Assembly: GCF_003049645.1 (NCBI RefSeq)
Contig: NZ_PYWK01000001.1
Span: 1,581,487 to 1,645,486 of the forward strand
Length of the DNA: 64,000 nt
Source of the DNA: Metasolibacillus fluoroglycofenilyticus
Lineage (GTDB): Bacteria > Bacillota > Bacilli > Bacillales_A > Planococcaceae
Direction of reading: 5' to 3'
This document shows, in pieces, positions 26,792 to 35,768 of this stretch; positions within the stretch are counted from its first letter, which is position 1; the number at the start of each line of letters is the position of its first letter. Under the pieces are notes generated by a model. The model was not told the DNA's origin, did not search any database, and saw nothing but the letters and a program-made list of their open reading frames with translations. Both the position numbers and the translations under genes were made by a program.

Positions 26792-27508
26792 ATGAATACA
26801 GGTGTGGATCTAAATATACTATTAGCATTTGGTGCGGGTTTTTTAAGCTTTATTTCACCATGTACACTGCCGCTCTATCCAGCATTTTTATCGTACATAA
26901 CAGGAATGAGCTTGACGGAATTAACAAAAGAAAAAGGCATGATGCAAAAGCAGGCGGTTTTACATACGTTAAGCTTTTTAATCGGTTTTTCGATTATTTT
27001 TATTGCCATTGGCTTTGGTACAACATTCGTCAATGAATTTTTCTTGCAATATCAAGAGCTGTTGCGCCAAGTTGGTGCGATTTTAATTGTTTTATTCGGT
27101 TTAATGATTGTCGGCTGGCTACAAATTGACTTTTTAGCGAAGGACCATAAATTTCAATTTAAAAATCGTCCAGCGGGTTATTTTGGTTCAGGTGTAATTG
27201 GCTTAGCCTTTGCGGCAGGCTGGACACCTTGTACAGGACCGATTTTAGCCTCTATCATTTTATTGGCGAGTACGAAGCCTGATGCTGGGCTATGGTATAT
27301 GCTTGCCTATTATTTTGGTTTTGCGATTCCGTTCTTTGTGTTATCATTCTTTATAACGAGAATGAATTGGATTCGTAAAAATAGCCAAAAAATCGTTAAA
27401 GTTGGCGGATATATTATGATTGCTGTCGGTATTTTACTCTTCTTTAACGGTTTAGAATATATTATTCGTATATTCTCTGGACTGTTTGGCGGTTTCACAG
27501 GATTCTAG
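26792..27508 (+). CDS. ccdA: Cytochrome c biogenesis protein CcdA
   Basis: A 238-residue, six-helix membrane protein that carries reducing equivalents across the membrane for cytochrome c maturation and, in Bacillus, spore synthesis. The two redox-active Cys are visible in GFLSFISPCTLPLYPAFL and GWTPCTGPILASI. First gene of ccdA-yneI-ccdC, the same order as in B. subtilis. Confidence 0.95.
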   Translation: MNTGVDLNILLAFGAGFLSFISPCTLPLYPAFLSYITGMSLTELTKEKGMMQKQAVLHTLSFLIGFSIIFIAIGFGTTFVNEFFLQYQELLRQVGAILIVLFGLMIVGWLQIDFLAKDHKFQFKNRPAGYFGSGVIGLAFAAGWTPCTGPILASIILLASTKPDAGLWYMLAYYFGFAIPFFVLSFFITRMNWIRKNSQKIVKVGGYIMIAVGILLFFNGLEYIIRIFSGLFGGFTGF

Positions 27509-27526
27509 TTAAAGGGGAGGAGTGCT

Positions 27527-27895
27527 ATGCCAACAGTTATGGTCGTTGATGATGCGCTTTTTATGCGCTCATTTATTAGTAACTTGTTTGAAAACTGGGG
27601 TTTTACAGTTGTAGCGCAAGCGGCAAATGGTAAAAAGGCTATAGCACTTTTTCAAGAATTGCAGCCTGATTTAGTGACGATGGATTTAACGATGCCTATC
27701 ATGACAGGGTTAGAGGCTTCGAAGCATATTATTGAGGAATTTCCAGAGGCCCGTATTATTATGATTACTGCTTTAGGGCAGCAGAGGCATGTGAAGGAAG
27801 CGTTAATGTATGGTGTAAAAGATTTTGTCGTTAAGCCATTTAAACCTGAGGAATTAAAACAAATTGTGGATACATTATTTGAAAATAAGAGTTAA
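27527..27895 (+). CDS. CheY-like single-domain response regulator (YneI-like)
   Basis: A 122-residue receiver domain: acidic pocket VVDDALFMR (Asp-Asp), phosphoacceptor in LVTMDLTMPIMTG, conserved Lys in VVKPFKPEEL. No output domain. Encoded 18 bases after ccdA and before ccdC, matching B. subtilis yneI. Its role there is not established, and no sensor kinase is nearby. Confidence 0.92.
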   Translation: MPTVMVVDDALFMRSFISNLFENWGFTVVAQAANGKKAIALFQELQPDLVTMDLTMPIMTGLEASKHIIEEFPEARIIMITALGQQRHVKEALMYGVKDFVVKPFKPEELKQIVDTLFENKS

Positions 27896-27918
27896 TTGAT
27901 TAAAGCAGGAGGGAAACA

Positions 27919-28407
27919 ATGCTTAATACTATCCCCTCTCAATATTTAATAATAGGCTCATCTGTGATGGCGGTTTTAATGGGGACCTTTGTTATGTTTA
28001 TTCGTATGCGTGCACAGAAGAAACCTGTAAATGCCCGAAAAATCATTATTCCACCAATCGCCATGTCGACAGGGGCACTTATGTTTATTTTTGAGGAATT
28101 TCGTGTTGCGCCACTACAAATTGTAGAAGCAGCCGCAATCGGTTTAATTTTTTCGACCGTATTAATTGCTACATCTAAATTCGAAGTGCGTCAAGGGGCG
28201 ATTTTTTTAAAGCGTTCAAAGGCCTTTTTCTTTATTTTAATTGGCTTGCTTATACTTCGAATCATATTAAAATTAATCTTTTCAAATAGCTTAGATATAG
28301 GTGAGCTTGGCGGCATGTTTTGGATTTTAGCGTTTGCAATGATTGTGCCGTGGCGCATTGCGATGCTATGGCAATTTAAAAAGCTAGAAAAAACACTGGA
28401 TGTATAA
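27919..28407 (+). CDS. ccdC: CcdC-family membrane protein (YneJ-like)
   Basis: A 162-residue protein with about five membrane segments; MRAQKKPVNARKIIIPPIAMSTGA and EEFRVAPLQIVEAAAIG are typical of the family. Third gene of the ccdA cluster, 23 bases after the response regulator, with AGGAGGG before the ATG. In B. subtilis the equivalent gene is linked to cytochrome c biogenesis by location rather than by a proven function. Confidence 0.9.
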   Translation: MLNTIPSQYLIIGSSVMAVLMGTFVMFIRMRAQKKPVNARKIIIPPIAMSTGALMFIFEEFRVAPLQIVEAAAIGLIFSTVLIATSKFEVRQGAIFLKRSKAFFFILIGLLILRIILKLIFSNSLDIGELGGMFWILAFAMIVPWRIAMLWQFKKLEKTLDV

Positions 28408-28410
28408 ATA

Positions 28411-28457
28411 AATAGCTAAGGCGGGGTCTTATCAATCCCTCCTTAGCTATTTTTCTT
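28411..28457 (+). terminator. Bidirectional terminator after ccdC
   Basis: AATAGCTAAGG and CCTTAGCTATT form the stem, extended by GGG/CCC, with T-rich sequence on the right. A partial repeat-end hairpin (AAAAAGCCGTGTGTAAGCACG) follows at about 28484-28512. Confidence 0.82.
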
Positions 28458-28517
28458 TTTAAATGGTTATTCTTACAACAAAAAGCCGTGTGTAAGCACG
28501 TTTTTTGAACGCCTCTG

Positions 28518-28943
28518 TTAAAACAAATGCTCGTATGGTGCTATATCAATCTCCATTTCATCCAGCTTTTTGCGTAAAAACTTATGGTCGCGTTTTGGTG
28601 TTGCGATAATATAGCCACGAATAAGTAGGTCTTGATCAATGGCAGTAGCATGCTCCTGCAATGCCAGTTCGCCAATTTTCCCTGCAATTTTCTCCTTCGC
28701 TACTTGGCGAAACAGCTCAGGGACTGGGGAAGTAAGTTCATTCAGTAATTTTTTTGCGTCCTCTCCCCATAAATGAATTGTTTTATCTAAATAAAATTCC
28801 TGCCAATCTAAATCCGATTTACCATCCTCTTTCGGCATCCGCTTTAAAAACTTACGGAACATGAAAAAGCCGCCAATTGCTAGCAAGCTTATCATGACAA
28901 TAACCCAAAAAGCGATAAATAATAAAAACCAGCCACTAAGCAA
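28518..28943 (-). CDS. DUF2621 membrane-anchored protein (YneK-like)
   Basis: A 141-residue protein with one N-terminal membrane segment (about 4-27), a basic stop, then a soluble helical domain (DLDWQEFYLDKTIHLWGEDAKKLLNEL). B. subtilis yneK follows the ccd cluster in the same convergent place, which supports the assignment. Function unknown. Confidence 0.82.
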   Translation of the reverse strand: MLSGWFLLFIAFWVIVMISLLAIGGFFMFRKFLKRMPKEDGKSDLDWQEFYLDKTIHLWGEDAKKLLNELTSPVPELFRQVAKEKIAGKIGELALQEHATAIDQDLLIRGYIIATPKRDHKFLRKKLDEMEIDIAPYEHLF

Positions 28944-29149
28944 AATAATTCACCTCTTTACAATCTCTTTCTCTATTATAAAAGCTTTTGCCTTATTTAG
29001 CATCCGAAATGTTTCAAGTAATTCCTATGATTTGCTAGGAAACTTGTCAAAAAGCGTAGCCATTTTCAAATACTGAAAAATAACTTTTTAAAGCTTGTCC
29101 CTTTTTTCCCTTCAAATTGCCATATAAGTTAGTGAAAGGAGGGAGCGAG

Positions 29150-29371
29150 ATGACAGCATATGAATTTGAGCAAGCAACAGTAACGCTTCAATTTGAAGTT
29201 GGTACGAATGCAGACGGGAAAGCACTTTATAAAACAGCTTCATACCGCAATATTCAATCTACTGCAACGGCAGAACAGCTTGCAGCTGTAGCAACTGCAA
29301 TAGCTAGCTTAAGCATTTATCCGTTAGTAACAATTACACGCTCGGATAAACAACGCATTGTAGTAGCTTAG
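29150..29371 (+). CDS. DUF1659-domain small protein
   Basis: A 73-residue protein beginning MTAYEFEQATVTLQFEVG; the spacing of hydrophobic residues and KTASYRNIQSTATAEQLAAVATAIASL fit DUF1659. AAGGAGGGAGCG precedes the ATG. First of three small genes (DUF1659, DUF2922, YvrJ) that often travel together in Bacillales; function unknown. Confidence 0.85.
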   Translation: MTAYEFEQATVTLQFEVGTNADGKALYKTASYRNIQSTATAEQLAAVATAIASLSIYPLVTITRSDKQRIVVA

Positions 29372-29410
29372 GGGCAGGCTAGAAATTCGTGTAGAAAGGA
29401 GGAGGAATGA

Positions 29411-29629
29411 ATGACAAATACATTACAGCTTATTTTTCAACTTGCAGATGAAAAAACACTTACATTGTCTGTAGCACAGCCGAAAGCTAACTTAACGGAT
29501 GCAGAGGTGGTTGCTGCAATGCAAACAATTATCGAGCAAAATGTGTTTATGCGCGATAATGTAACTATTGTAGCAAAAAAAGCAGCACGTATCGTAAGTC
29601 GTACAGTAAAGGAATTTAATGTGTTGTAA
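29411..29629 (+). CDS. DUF2922-domain small protein
   Basis: A 72-residue protein, MTNTLQLIFQLADEKTLTLS with QPKANLTDAEVVAAMQTIIEQ, the DUF2922 pattern. AAAGGAGGAGG precedes the ATG. It follows the DUF1659 gene by 39 bases and is probably in the same transcript. Confidence 0.87.
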   Translation: MTNTLQLIFQLADEKTLTLSVAQPKANLTDAEVVAAMQTIIEQNVFMRDNVTIVAKKAARIVSRTVKEFNVL

Positions 29630-29795
29630 CAGCAATAAAGTACTGACTATTTAGAAGGTGAGCCGTCTGAAAAGTAATTTAAGGGCGGCTCCCTGCGTCG
29701 TAGAGATGAAAAGCACATATTTATTAGGACTGTCCCAAATATACGCCATTTTAAACAGTTTTTTCTTTTCTTTTCTCAAGAAGGAGGGGCTAAAA

Positions 29796-29930
29796 ATAGA
29801 GCAATGGGTAACGATGATACAAGATTTAGGATTTCCGATACTTGTCTCTTTTTATTTATTGTATCGTATTGAAAGCAAGCTTGAGGCGATTCATGAAGTG
29901 CTGACTTCGATAAAATTGCTCAATCAATAA
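29796..29930 (+). CDS. YvrJ-family small membrane protein, probably AUA-initiated
   Basis: The 44 residues EQWVTMIQDLGFPILVSFYL and LLYRIESKLEAI...are a YvrJ-family match, which normally starts MEQW. At the matching place the codon before GAG-CAA-TGG is ATA, six bases after a perfect AAGGAGGGG. The frame also extends upstream to a GTG at 29658 and an ATG at 29709, but those codons lie in repeat-like sequence. The next in-frame ATG (29814) has no ribosome site and would cut the family's N-terminus. Either AUA is used or the start has been mutated. Confidence 0.72.
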   Translation: MEQWVTMIQDLGFPILVSFYLLYRIESKLEAIHEVLTSIKLLNQ

Positions 29931-30365
29931 TAGGGAGGGAGCTGTCTGAAAAGAGCAACTAATAAATCTATGGCTAGCATTGTGTTGGGCTAAGCATAGG
30001 ATGTGACGATTTTAGGTTAACTTCTACTGGTTAGATAGGAAAAACCAAAGCGAGATGCAATTGATAACAGGCATCTTGCTTTTTTAAAGGGCTGTTATTT
30101 CAATAAAACGTAAATGAAACGCTTAAAAAGCAGTGCTATGCACGCTTTTAGGACGCCATTGTTTGTGAAATGCTGATTCACAAATTCGTCAGAAAGTCTT
30201 CACTGTCAAACCTATTGTATTCGCTTTCTGAATTCGATAAGATAAAGTGAACCTTCAATCAGTGGGGGTTTTCGTACACCCCCCACTGATTGGTAGTTTC
30301 ACCAGTCGGGGTCTTACAGCCTGTTAATACGGGATAAAATTAACGATTAGAGAGTGGAGCGAGAG
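29931..30365 (+). other. Gene-poor region with terminator and hairpins
   Basis: AGCGAGATGC...GCATCTTGCTTTTTT (about 30053-30085) is a terminator for the small-gene trio. 30115-30160 is a partial repeat-end hairpin (AAGCAGTGCTATGCACGCTT). CAATCAGTGGGGG and CCCCCCACTGATTG (30258-30294) form a strong perfect hairpin resembling the weaker one near 11403. No coding frame seen. Confidence 0.6.
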
Positions 30366-30974
30366 ATGATGAAGAAAAGAAAACATATTGTGGTGCTATT
30401 GTTATTAACGATGATTTTAGCGGCATGTAGTAATTATAAATTTAAGCCAACGACATCATATGAGGTTTCTGATTTTACAGCAACGAATCATCGCGGTGAA
30501 GAAGTGACATTGGACAGCTTGAAAGGAAAGCCTTGGCTTGCAATGTTTATTTTCACAAACTGTACGACGATATGTTCACCGATGACAAATAATATGGCTG
30601 AAATTCAAGATCGTTTAGTAGAAGAGGGCGTTGAGGATTATAATATCGTAGCATTTTCAGTTGATCCTGAAAATGATTCGCCAGAAGTACTAACGGAGTA
30701 TTTAAGTCGCTACGGGGTTGCAGATGAGTCAAAATGGCAGCTTGTTACGGGCTATGATCAAAAATTTATTGAGCAATTCGGTTTGAAATCCTTTAAAACC
30801 CTTATTAAGAAAGTAGAGGGTGATGATCAAATTATGCATATGAATACTTTTTATTTAGTTGATGAAACAGGAATTGCAGTGAAAAACTATTCTGGCTACT
30901 CGGAAACCGTAGACGGTGTTTCCTATGATACAATTGCTATTGATTTAGAGACGTTAATTGAAGAACGTAAGTAA
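30366..30974 (+). CDS. Sco1/SenC-family lipoprotein
   Basis: A 202-residue thioredoxin-fold lipoprotein. The N-terminus has a signal peptide with lipobox ILAACS; the Cu-binding CxxxC is in FTNCTTICSPM and the third ligand His in IMHMNTFYLVD. Sco proteins deliver copper to, or reduce, the CuA site of cytochrome oxidase on the outer face of the membrane. ATG 30366 or 30369 is used; GTG 30354 precedes the GGAG site. No oxidase genes are adjacent. Confidence 0.92.
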   Translation: MMKKRKHIVVLLLLTMILAACSNYKFKPTTSYEVSDFTATNHRGEEVTLDSLKGKPWLAMFIFTNCTTICSPMTNNMAEIQDRLVEEGVEDYNIVAFSVDPENDSPEVLTEYLSRYGVADESKWQLVTGYDQKFIEQFGLKSFKTLIKKVEGDDQIMHMNTFYLVDETGIAVKNYSGYSETVDGVSYDTIAIDLETLIEERK

Positions 30975-30975
30975 G

Positions 30976-31021
30976 GGCGTTCAGCAAGCCGTGCGGTGGC
31001 AGGCTTGCTGAACGCTTTTTA
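30976..31021. terminator. Strong hairpin terminator, repeat family
   Basis: GCGTTCAGCAAGCC and GGCTTGCTGAACGC pair perfectly, followed by five T. The loop GTGCGGTGGCA matches the core of the dispersed hairpin family. Confidence 0.88.
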
Positions 31022-31155
31022 GGTGTTTGCATGTGGAGAATAGATGGTGCTTACTTTGAAAATATGATGGACACAGGATTTAATGGTGTTATCCTTTAGT
31101 AAAAGAGAGGCAATGGAAATGCTAAAATAGGGTTTTCATCTGTATTTTAGTATAG

Positions 31156-31198
31156 GAGCGTTTGGAAAGCCGTGCAGTGGCAGGCTTTCCAAATGCTT
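31156..31198. repeat. Second hairpin of the same family
   Basis: GCGTTTGGAAAGCC and GGCTTTCCAAATGC pair round GTGCAGTGGCA. It lies 135 bases from the previous one with the same loop but different stem bases, so pairing is kept although the sequence changed. 31022-31155 contains a degenerate repeat interior (TTATCCTTTAGTAAAAGAGA). Confidence 0.75.
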
Positions 31199-31325
31199 TA
31201 TTTTTGTGTTTTGATAAAGTGTTTGCTTATGGAGAAGTGGTGCTGGAAAGCTTTTAGCCACAAAAGACATTCATAACGCATCTTTTGTGGCTAATTCCGA
31301 TGATTTATTTATTTTCAGCTTTTCT

Positions 31326-32480
31326 TTATTGTGCAGCTTTTTCCAATGCTTGGGCAAAGTCTGCAAGCAAATCTTCTTCATTTTCCAAGCCAACGGAAAA
31401 GCGGAGAAGGCCGTCTGTAATGCCACGTTTTAAACGTTCCTCGGGCTCCATTGCCGCATGGCTCATTTTGGCAGGATACGATAAAATTGATTCAACGCCA
31501 CCGAGGCTTACTGCAAAGACAGGGATTTTCATCGCCTCGACAAATTTCTTTGCTACTTCATAGCTAGGTAGGGTGAATGAAAGAACCGCACCAGCAGAAG
31601 TACTTTGTGCCGCATGAACGGCGTAGCCAGGATGTGTTTCTAGACCCGGGTAATATACTTGCTTAACAAGTGGGTGCGCCTGTAAGTAGTGCGCAATTTT
31701 CATCGCCACACGACTCGATTCATTGTAGCGGACGGCTGTCGTTTTCATATTTTGGATTAAAGTATAACTATCTTGCACACCTAAAACAGAGCCAAATGAG
31801 TTTTGAATAAAGTATAGCTTTTCGCTTAACTCAGCAGTTTTAGTCACCGCAAGCCCTGCAACAATATCGGAGTGCCCTGATAAAAATTTAGTTGCACTGT
31901 GTATGACAATATCCACGCCTAAATCTAAAGGTCGCTGATGTAATGGTGTCATAAATGTATTATCTAAAAAGGATAATGCCCCATGCTCCTTGGCAATTTC
32001 TACAACCGCCCGAATATCGGTAATGCCGAGTGTTGGATTGGAAGGTGTTTCAATATAAAGGAGCTTTGTTTCGGGCTTTACAGCAGCTCGCACAGCCTCT
32101 AAATCTGTGAAATCAACGAATGTGTGTGTAATGCCAAAGCGCGGCAGCACCTTTGTGACGAAACGGTAAGTGCCCCCATAAACGTCCTCTGTAATAACAA
32201 TATGGTCACCGCTTGATAACAGCATTAAACTAGCAGTTACCGCCGCCATACCTGTAGCAAAGGCAAATCCTCGGTCGCCGCCCTCTAACTCTGCAATTGC
32301 TCGTTCTAAAGCATCACGTGTCGGATTGCCTGAGCGTGCATAGTCAAATTCACCGAATTCATCAATTGATTCTTGATGGAAGGTAGAAGCTAAATAGATT
32401 GGCACATTGACAGCACCTTTTTTATCTGCATAGCCTTCTCGAATCGCCCCATGAATAAGCGTCGTCTCAAGATTCGTCAT
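31326..32480 (-). CDS. metC: Cystathionine beta-lyase
   Basis: A PLP enzyme that splits cystathionine to homocysteine, pyruvate and ammonia in methionine synthesis. The 384 residues have the Cys/Met-metabolism fold, with ETPSNPTLGITDI and the PLP-Lys motif IHSATKFLSGHSDIVAG near residue 195-210. It abuts metI (the start shares one base with the metI stop). The metI-metC order matches B. subtilis; closely related lyases and gamma-synthases are hard to separate by sequence alone. Confidence 0.92.
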   Translation of the reverse strand: MTNLETTLIHGAIREGYADKKGAVNVPIYLASTFHQESIDEFGEFDYARSGNPTRDALERAIAELEGGDRGFAFATGMAAVTASLMLLSSGDHIVITEDVYGGTYRFVTKVLPRFGITHTFVDFTDLEAVRAAVKPETKLLYIETPSNPTLGITDIRAVVEIAKEHGALSFLDNTFMTPLHQRPLDLGVDIVIHSATKFLSGHSDIVAGLAVTKTAELSEKLYFIQNSFGSVLGVQDSYTLIQNMKTTAVRYNESSRVAMKIAHYLQAHPLVKQVYYPGLETHPGYAVHAAQSTSAGAVLSFTLPSYEVAKKFVEAMKIPVFAVSLGGVESILSYPAKMSHAAMEPEERLKRGITDGLLRFSVGLENEEDLLADFAQALEKAAQ

Positions 32481-33595
32481 TAAAACCCTCCCTCTCTAAG
32501 TAAATCGAATACTTGCTGTAAATCTGCGATTAAATCTTCCGCTTCCTCCACGCCAACGGAGAAGCGTAATAGGCGGTCACAAACGCCGCGTGCTACTCGT
32601 TCTTCGTATGGAATATCTGCATGTGTTTGCGTTGCTGGATACGTAATAAAGCTTTCCACACCGCCAAGGCTTTCAGCAAATGTAATAAGCTTAATATTTT
32701 GCAAGAATGGATCAATCATTGCAGCATCTTTTACACGGAATGAAAGCATGCCACCTTTCCCTGTGTAAAGCACATCTGTTACTAATGGTTCCTGCTCTAA
32801 ATAAGCTGCAATTTTCTTGGCATTTGCATCATGCTGCTTTAAACGTAAATGCAATGTTTTTAATCCGCGAATTAATAACCATGCATCCATTGGTCCTAAT
32901 GTCATACCGACCCCGTTATGGAAAAAGCTAAGGCGTTCACATAGCTCTTGCCCTTTCGCTACAACAAGCCCTGCCAAAACATCATTATGCCCACCGATGT
33001 ATTTTGTAGCACTATGTAGTACGATATCTGCACCAAGCTCGATTGGACGCTGGAAATAAGGCGTGTAGAACGTATTGTCAACAATTAATAGTAAGTTATG
33101 TGCTTTGGCAAGTTCCGCATATGCAATTAAATCAATTTCCTGCATTAATGGGTTTGTAGGTGTTTCAATGAATAAAGCACGTGTGTTTTCGTTAATTAGT
33201 GCCTTTACTTCCTCAAGAGAGGTAAATGTAGCATAGACAGGTTTAATATTATAGCTTTCTGAAAACGTTTTTAGCAGACGATATGTACCGCCATATAAAT
33301 CTTCAGGTAAAATCAATTCATCATTTGGTTTAAATAATGACAAGACGAGTTGAATTGCAGCCATACCAGAGCTACAAGCAAATCCTGCATCGCCACCTTC
33401 AAGCTTTGCAATCCCATCTTCTAAAATTGTACGTGTTGGATTTTTTGTACGCGTATAATCGTAGCCAGTAGATTTTCCGATTCCATCATGTTTATATGCT
33501 GTTGAGAAATAAAGTGGGGGATTGACAGCTCCTGTTTTCGGGTCGCTATGATTACCTAGTTGCACTAATGTTGTTTCAATACGCTGCTTTGTCAT
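32480..33595 (-). CDS. metI: Cystathionine gamma-synthase / O-acetylhomoserine thiolyase
   Basis: A 371-residue PLP enzyme forming cystathionine (or homocysteine) from acylhomoserine. ETPTNPLMQEIDLIAYAEL and the PLP-Lys motif LHSATKYIGGHNDVLAG are seen. First gene of metI-metC. In B. subtilis this operon has a SAM (S-box) riboswitch; I searched 33596-33995 on the minus strand and found no S-box or T-box, so control here must differ. Confidence 0.93.
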   Translation of the reverse strand: MTKQRIETTLVQLGNHSDPKTGAVNPPLYFSTAYKHDGIGKSTGYDYTRTKNPTRTILEDGIAKLEGGDAGFACSSGMAAIQLVLSLFKPNDELILPEDLYGGTYRLLKTFSESYNIKPVYATFTSLEEVKALINENTRALFIETPTNPLMQEIDLIAYAELAKAHNLLLIVDNTFYTPYFQRPIELGADIVLHSATKYIGGHNDVLAGLVVAKGQELCERLSFFHNGVGMTLGPMDAWLLIRGLKTLHLRLKQHDANAKKIAAYLEQEPLVTDVLYTGKGGMLSFRVKDAAMIDPFLQNIKLITFAESLGGVESFITYPATQTHADIPYEERVARGVCDRLLRFSVGVEEAEDLIADLQQVFDLLREGGF

Positions 33596-33956
33596 AAACT
33601 CACTCTTTCTATCAATAGTATTTCTCGAAACATAAGAATGTTCCGACTATTAAACCAATTTATCATTTATAACGTATCGTATCAATAGCTTTTCTATGAA
33701 TTTAATTATACAAGAAAATGAGAGCGCCCAAAAAGCCGTGCATAGCTGGCATTTTGGACGCTGTTGCTAAGCGCTTCGTCAAGGAATGTGTTTGTTAAAA
33801 TAGCAAGACACTTCTTTGAAAACGAGAGAAACTTTAGGGTTAGCGGGATTTCTTTGACATGGTGAGAATCAAGCTTTCATTAAACTTGTAAAACGAAGCC
33901 GCCCGATTTGTAAATTTTTTAACTGCTTTCAGCACATTCTTTTTGTAACGAAAACG
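33596..33956. other. Gap between metI and mscL
   Basis: Holds the metI upstream region and a dispersed-family hairpin at about 33723-33761 (GCGCCCAAAAAGCCGTGCAT...TTTTGGACGC). No gene frame seen. Confidence 0.6.
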
Positions 33957-33990
33957 TCAGACAAGTAGATAATGCACTACTTGTCTGACG
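33957..33990 (-). terminator. Terminator of mscL
   Basis: GTCAGACAAGTAG and CTACTTGTCTGAC form a perfect 13-bp stem; on the minus strand it is followed by GTTTTCGTT. Confidence 0.8.
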
Positions 33991-33995
33991 CCACC

Positions 33996-34379
33996 TCATT
34001 GCTTTTCTTTTAATAAATCGCGGATTTCTTTTAAAAGCTCTTCTTTTGAGTCGACTTCTGGTGCTGCTTCTACAGCCGCCTCTTCTTTTTTACGGCTTAA
34101 TTTATTCATTAAGCGTATTGCGATAAAGATGGCAAAGGCGATTAATGTGAAGTCGATAATGGATTGTAAAAATGCACCGATTTTTACTTGTGCATCTCCA
34201 CTACCAAATGCAAAGCTTTCTGAAAAATTGATGCCACCTGTTAATACACCAATCAATGGCATAATAATATCGTCTACTAATGATGAGACGATTTTACCGA
34301 ATGCAGCACCTATCACAACCGCTACTGCTAAATCGATCACATTACCGCGCATAGCAAATTCTTTAAAGTCCTTCCACAT
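33996..34379 (-). CDS. mscL: Large-conductance mechanosensitive channel
   Basis: A 127-residue, two-helix channel that opens under extreme membrane tension to release solutes. The N-terminal amphipathic helix [20 protein letters not shown] and the first helix [21 protein letters not shown] are diagnostic; the C-terminus is a charged helical bundle ([15 protein letters not shown]). Monocistronic, with its own terminator. Confidence 0.97.
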   Translation of the reverse strand: MWKDFKEFAMRGNVIDLAVAVVIGAAFGKIVSSLVDDIIMPLIGVLTGGINFSESFAFGSGDAQVKIGAFLQSIIDFTLIAFAIFIAIRLMNKLSRKKEEAAVEAAPEVDSKEELLKEIRDLLKEKQ

Positions 34380-34582
34380 GACACAACACTCCTCTTATGT
34401 ATTATCCAAAAAAGTATTTTAGATGCTTTTATTTTATTTCGCAACCTAAATAAATGAAATAGTAGAATATAATTAAATTACCACTTAAAATGAAATTAAA
34501 CAAATTTCATATTTTATCGATAATAAGCTTGTAACAAAATTAAGCGATAAGCTCGCTGTTGTTAAAATGGGGGATAAGAAAA

Positions 34583-35293
34583 ATGGGGAAAAAGAAGAAG
34601 GGGAAGAAGGACCCGCTACTTTCTCAAAAAATTCAAATATGGATTATCGTGCTGTTAGTACCTGTTGCGATAACAGTTTATTTTTTTGTCTATTTAGCAT
34701 GGAAGGAATTGCAGCCAATACCAGCTTTTGAAGCAGCTATTGAAGAGGAAAAACCCCCCCAGTTGCAAGTGAGTTTTGATTTAGAAATACCTATTGAGTA
34801 TATTCCCATTTATATGGCTGCTGGTGAAAAATATAGTGTTCCTTGGACGTTGTTGGCAGCACATCATCGAGTAGAAACACGCTTTTCCACGATGTCGACA
34901 CTTGAATCCCCCGTTGGAGCAGAAGGGCATATGCAATTTATGCCATGCACATTTGTTGGGTGGCAGCATCCAACATGTACGGGCTTAGGACAAGGTAATA
35001 TAAAGCAGGAGGAAAAAACAAATCCTAAAATAATAAAGAAATACGGTGGCTATGGTGTGGATGCGAATGATGACGGCATTGCGGACCCTTACGACTTAGA
35101 AGATGCCGTATACTCAGCCGCTAATTTTTTATCGAAAGCAGGTGTGGCAAAAGGCGAGCTGAAAAAGGCTATCTATCAATATAATCATAGTCAAAAATAT
35201 GTGGAAGATATTTTATTTTATTATAAGCAATATCGTGCACATAGCGAGGAGCTAGAGCGCGTGGCTCTTCAGCAGGCAAGCGCACAAAAATAA
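34583..35293 (+). CDS. Lytic transglycosylase-like protein (SLT domain)
   Basis: About 236 residues: a very basic N-terminus, one membrane anchor (about 17-40), then a lysozyme-like domain. LLAAHHRVETRFS holds the probable catalytic Glu, and GAEGHMQFMPCTFVGW is the GxMQxxP motif of Slt-type enzymes. ANDDGIADPYDLEDAVYSAA resembles the conserved linker in Firmicute members. Cleaves the glycan backbone of peptidoglycan. ATG 34583 follows a GGGGG site; TTG 34559 is before it. Confidence 0.87.
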   Translation: MGKKKKGKKDPLLSQKIQIWIIVLLVPVAITVYFFVYLAWKELQPIPAFEAAIEEEKPPQLQVSFDLEIPIEYIPIYMAAGEKYSVPWTLLAAHHRVETRFSTMSTLESPVGAEGHMQFMPCTFVGWQHPTCTGLGQGNIKQEEKTNPKIIKKYGGYGVDANDDGIADPYDLEDAVYSAANFLSKAGVAKGELKKAIYQYNHSQKYVEDILFYYKQYRAHSEELERVALQQASAQK

Positions 35294-35295
35294 AC

Positions 35296-35342
35296 GAAAA
35301 CTCATAGCCATATTGCGAAAGGCGCTGAGTTTTCGTTTCTAT
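35296..35342. terminator. Bidirectional terminator
   Basis: AAACGAAAACTCA and TGAGTTTTCGTTT form the stem, serving the transglycosylase and possibly the convergent GlsB-like gene. Confidence 0.78.
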
Positions 35343-35374
35343 AAAGGGTTGCTTTGCTGTGTAAACTAGACAAT

Positions 35375-35632
35375 TTACATTGCTTTGCGCATCGATTTCA
35401 TGATGAAGCTTACAATGAATATTAAAACAATGGCTCCAATTAGTGCTGGGAAGACGTAAAAGTCAGAAACTCTCCAGCCCCAATTCCCAAGAATCATACT
35501 GCCAATCCAAGAGCCGATAATACCTGCGATAATATTACCGATAACGCCCCCAGGGACATCCTTACCTAAAATTACCCCAGCTAACCAACCTAAAAGACCG
35601 CCAATAATAAGATACCAAATAAAGCTAATCAT
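35375..35632 (-). CDS. GlsB/YeaQ/YmgE-family stress-response membrane protein
   Basis: 85 residues in three hydrophobic segments. WYLIIGGLLGWLAGVILG, GGVIGNIIAGIIGSWIG and the C-terminal FPALIGAIVLIFIV are the transglycosylase-associated (GlsB) pattern. GGAGATG precedes the start. Known members are stress-induced; molecular function unknown. Confidence 0.92.
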   Translation of the reverse strand: MISFIWYLIIGGLLGWLAGVILGKDVPGGVIGNIIAGIIGSWIGSMILGNWGWRVSDFYVFPALIGAIVLIFIVSFIMKSMRKAM

Positions 35633-35768
35633 AGATGTTCATCTCCTTTGTGATCATTAAAGTTATAATAGCGCTTAATTAGTTATAACCAAATTAAACG
35701 GAATTTAAACATCTATTTTTTTCTTCATTATATGCTGTACAAAATTCGTTGAATTAAAATGAGTTTTT

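Noticed and set aside
29658-29795. Longer YvrJ-gene start at the GTG of 29658
   Set aside because: The added residues come from repeat-like sequence (GTCTGAAAAG, CTGTCCCAAA) and do not resemble the family; the site before 29796 is much stronger.
33596-33995. Possible S-box (SAM) riboswitch upstream of metI
   Set aside because: None of the conserved S-box blocks is present on the minus strand, although B. subtilis metI has one.
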